Origin: Acetobacteraceae bacterium
GTDB lineage: Bacteria > Pseudomonadota > Alphaproteobacteria > Acetobacterales > Acetobacteraceae
NCBI GenBank assembly: GCA_021732665.1
Contig: JAKFUL010000019.1
Coordinates: 43,250-107,249, forward strand
Direction: 5' to 3'
DNA length: 64,000 bases
Made by a program: the position numbers and the translations under genes. A model generated the notes under the pieces. The model saw only the letters and a program-made list of their open reading frames with translations. It made no database searches and was not told the DNA's origin. How positions within the stretch are numbered: position 1 is the first letter of the stretch; every line of letters starts with the position of its first letter. Of this stretch, positions 63,914-64,000 are shown in pieces.

Positions 63914-64000
63914 ATGGTCGATCGACGCGCCTTCCTTGCCGTTTCCGCCTCAATCGTGGAGAGCGCCGCCCAGGCCCAGCAGCCACGCACCACCCAACCC
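63914..64000 (+). CDS. N-terminal fragment of an exported protein (cut by window edge)
   Basis: An ATG at 63914 opens a frame to the window end. The 29 visible residues begin '[13 protein letters not shown]' and continue to a likely cleavage site 'AQAQQ', the form of a Sec or Tat signal peptide like those of other exported proteins here. Composition returns to high GC at this point. It is divergent from the RTX gene across 121 bases. No strong ribosome-binding site is visible, and the family cannot be named. Confidence 0.5.
   Translation, partial: MVDRRAFLAVSASIVESAAQAQQPRTTQP

Overview
The window is 64 kb of very GC-rich DNA (by eye near 70 percent) from the chromosome of an alphaproteobacterium. 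The best fit is the Acetobacteraceae (Roseomonas-like group). This rests on composition, the abundance of Bug/tripartite-tricarboxylate-type and NMT1-type binding proteins, the tatB-tatC-serS and pyrG-kdsA blocks, and many small catabolic operons. The assignment is an inference from gene content; no rRNA is present. I see no phage, insertion sequence, CRISPR array, tRNA or rRNA. No gap between genes exceeds about 250 bases.

Layout. 1-217: tail of a Bug-type binding protein. 221-7226 (minus): a compact six-gene operon with an FAD monooxygenase-like protein, an HpaB-type flavin hydroxylase, an amidase, a Pht5-like protein, a protein carrying the archaeosine-synthase ArcS signature, and an NMT1-type binding protein. 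It looks like an undescribed catabolic route. 7433-8890: a divergent amidohydrolase. 8880-16322: an envelope block with two paralogous secreted beta-sandwich proteins, a histidine kinase/OmpR regulator pair, an HtrA-like protease and a divergent secreted caspase-like protease. 16340-20671 (minus): a permuted papain-fold protein, kdsA, pyrG and gmd. 20865-27710 (plus): a single-domain response regulator, hydantoinase B and A, a Bug protein and a thiamine-diphosphate enzyme. 27767-28438: a secreted protein built of 66/69-base tandem repeats.

28472-39727 is a bidirectional cluster centred on nicotinate-type catabolism. Minus strand: UPF0280, 6-hydroxynicotinate reductase, a fused 2Fe-2S/molybdopterin hydroxylase and its FAD subunit. 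Plus strand: enamidase, an AA_synth-family protein, xdhA and xdhB. Together the reductase and enamidase match the reductive 6-hydroxynicotinate route known from Eubacterium barkeri. 39752-43502 adds a Bug protein, a CoA-transferase, a MaoC-like hydratase and a short-chain dehydrogenase that could process the acid products. 43520-45714: a NIPSNAP protein and a class III aminotransferase.

45711-48893 (minus) is tatB-tatC-hypothetical-serS, with no tatA nearby. 48990-50063 is an orphan FbpC-like ATPase. 50305-56709 encodes a 2,134-residue FG-GAP/Ig/RTX protein, and 61252-63792 (minus) a second, 846-residue RTX protein. The two share a C-terminal module that is probably a common type I secretion element. 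The 5-prime third of the second RTX gene is strikingly AT-rich, which suggests a chimeric origin. Between them lie an alpha/beta hydrolase, an MmgE/PrpD protein, an MltB-type transglycosylase and an RlpA-like lipoprotein. The start of another exported protein is cut by the right edge.
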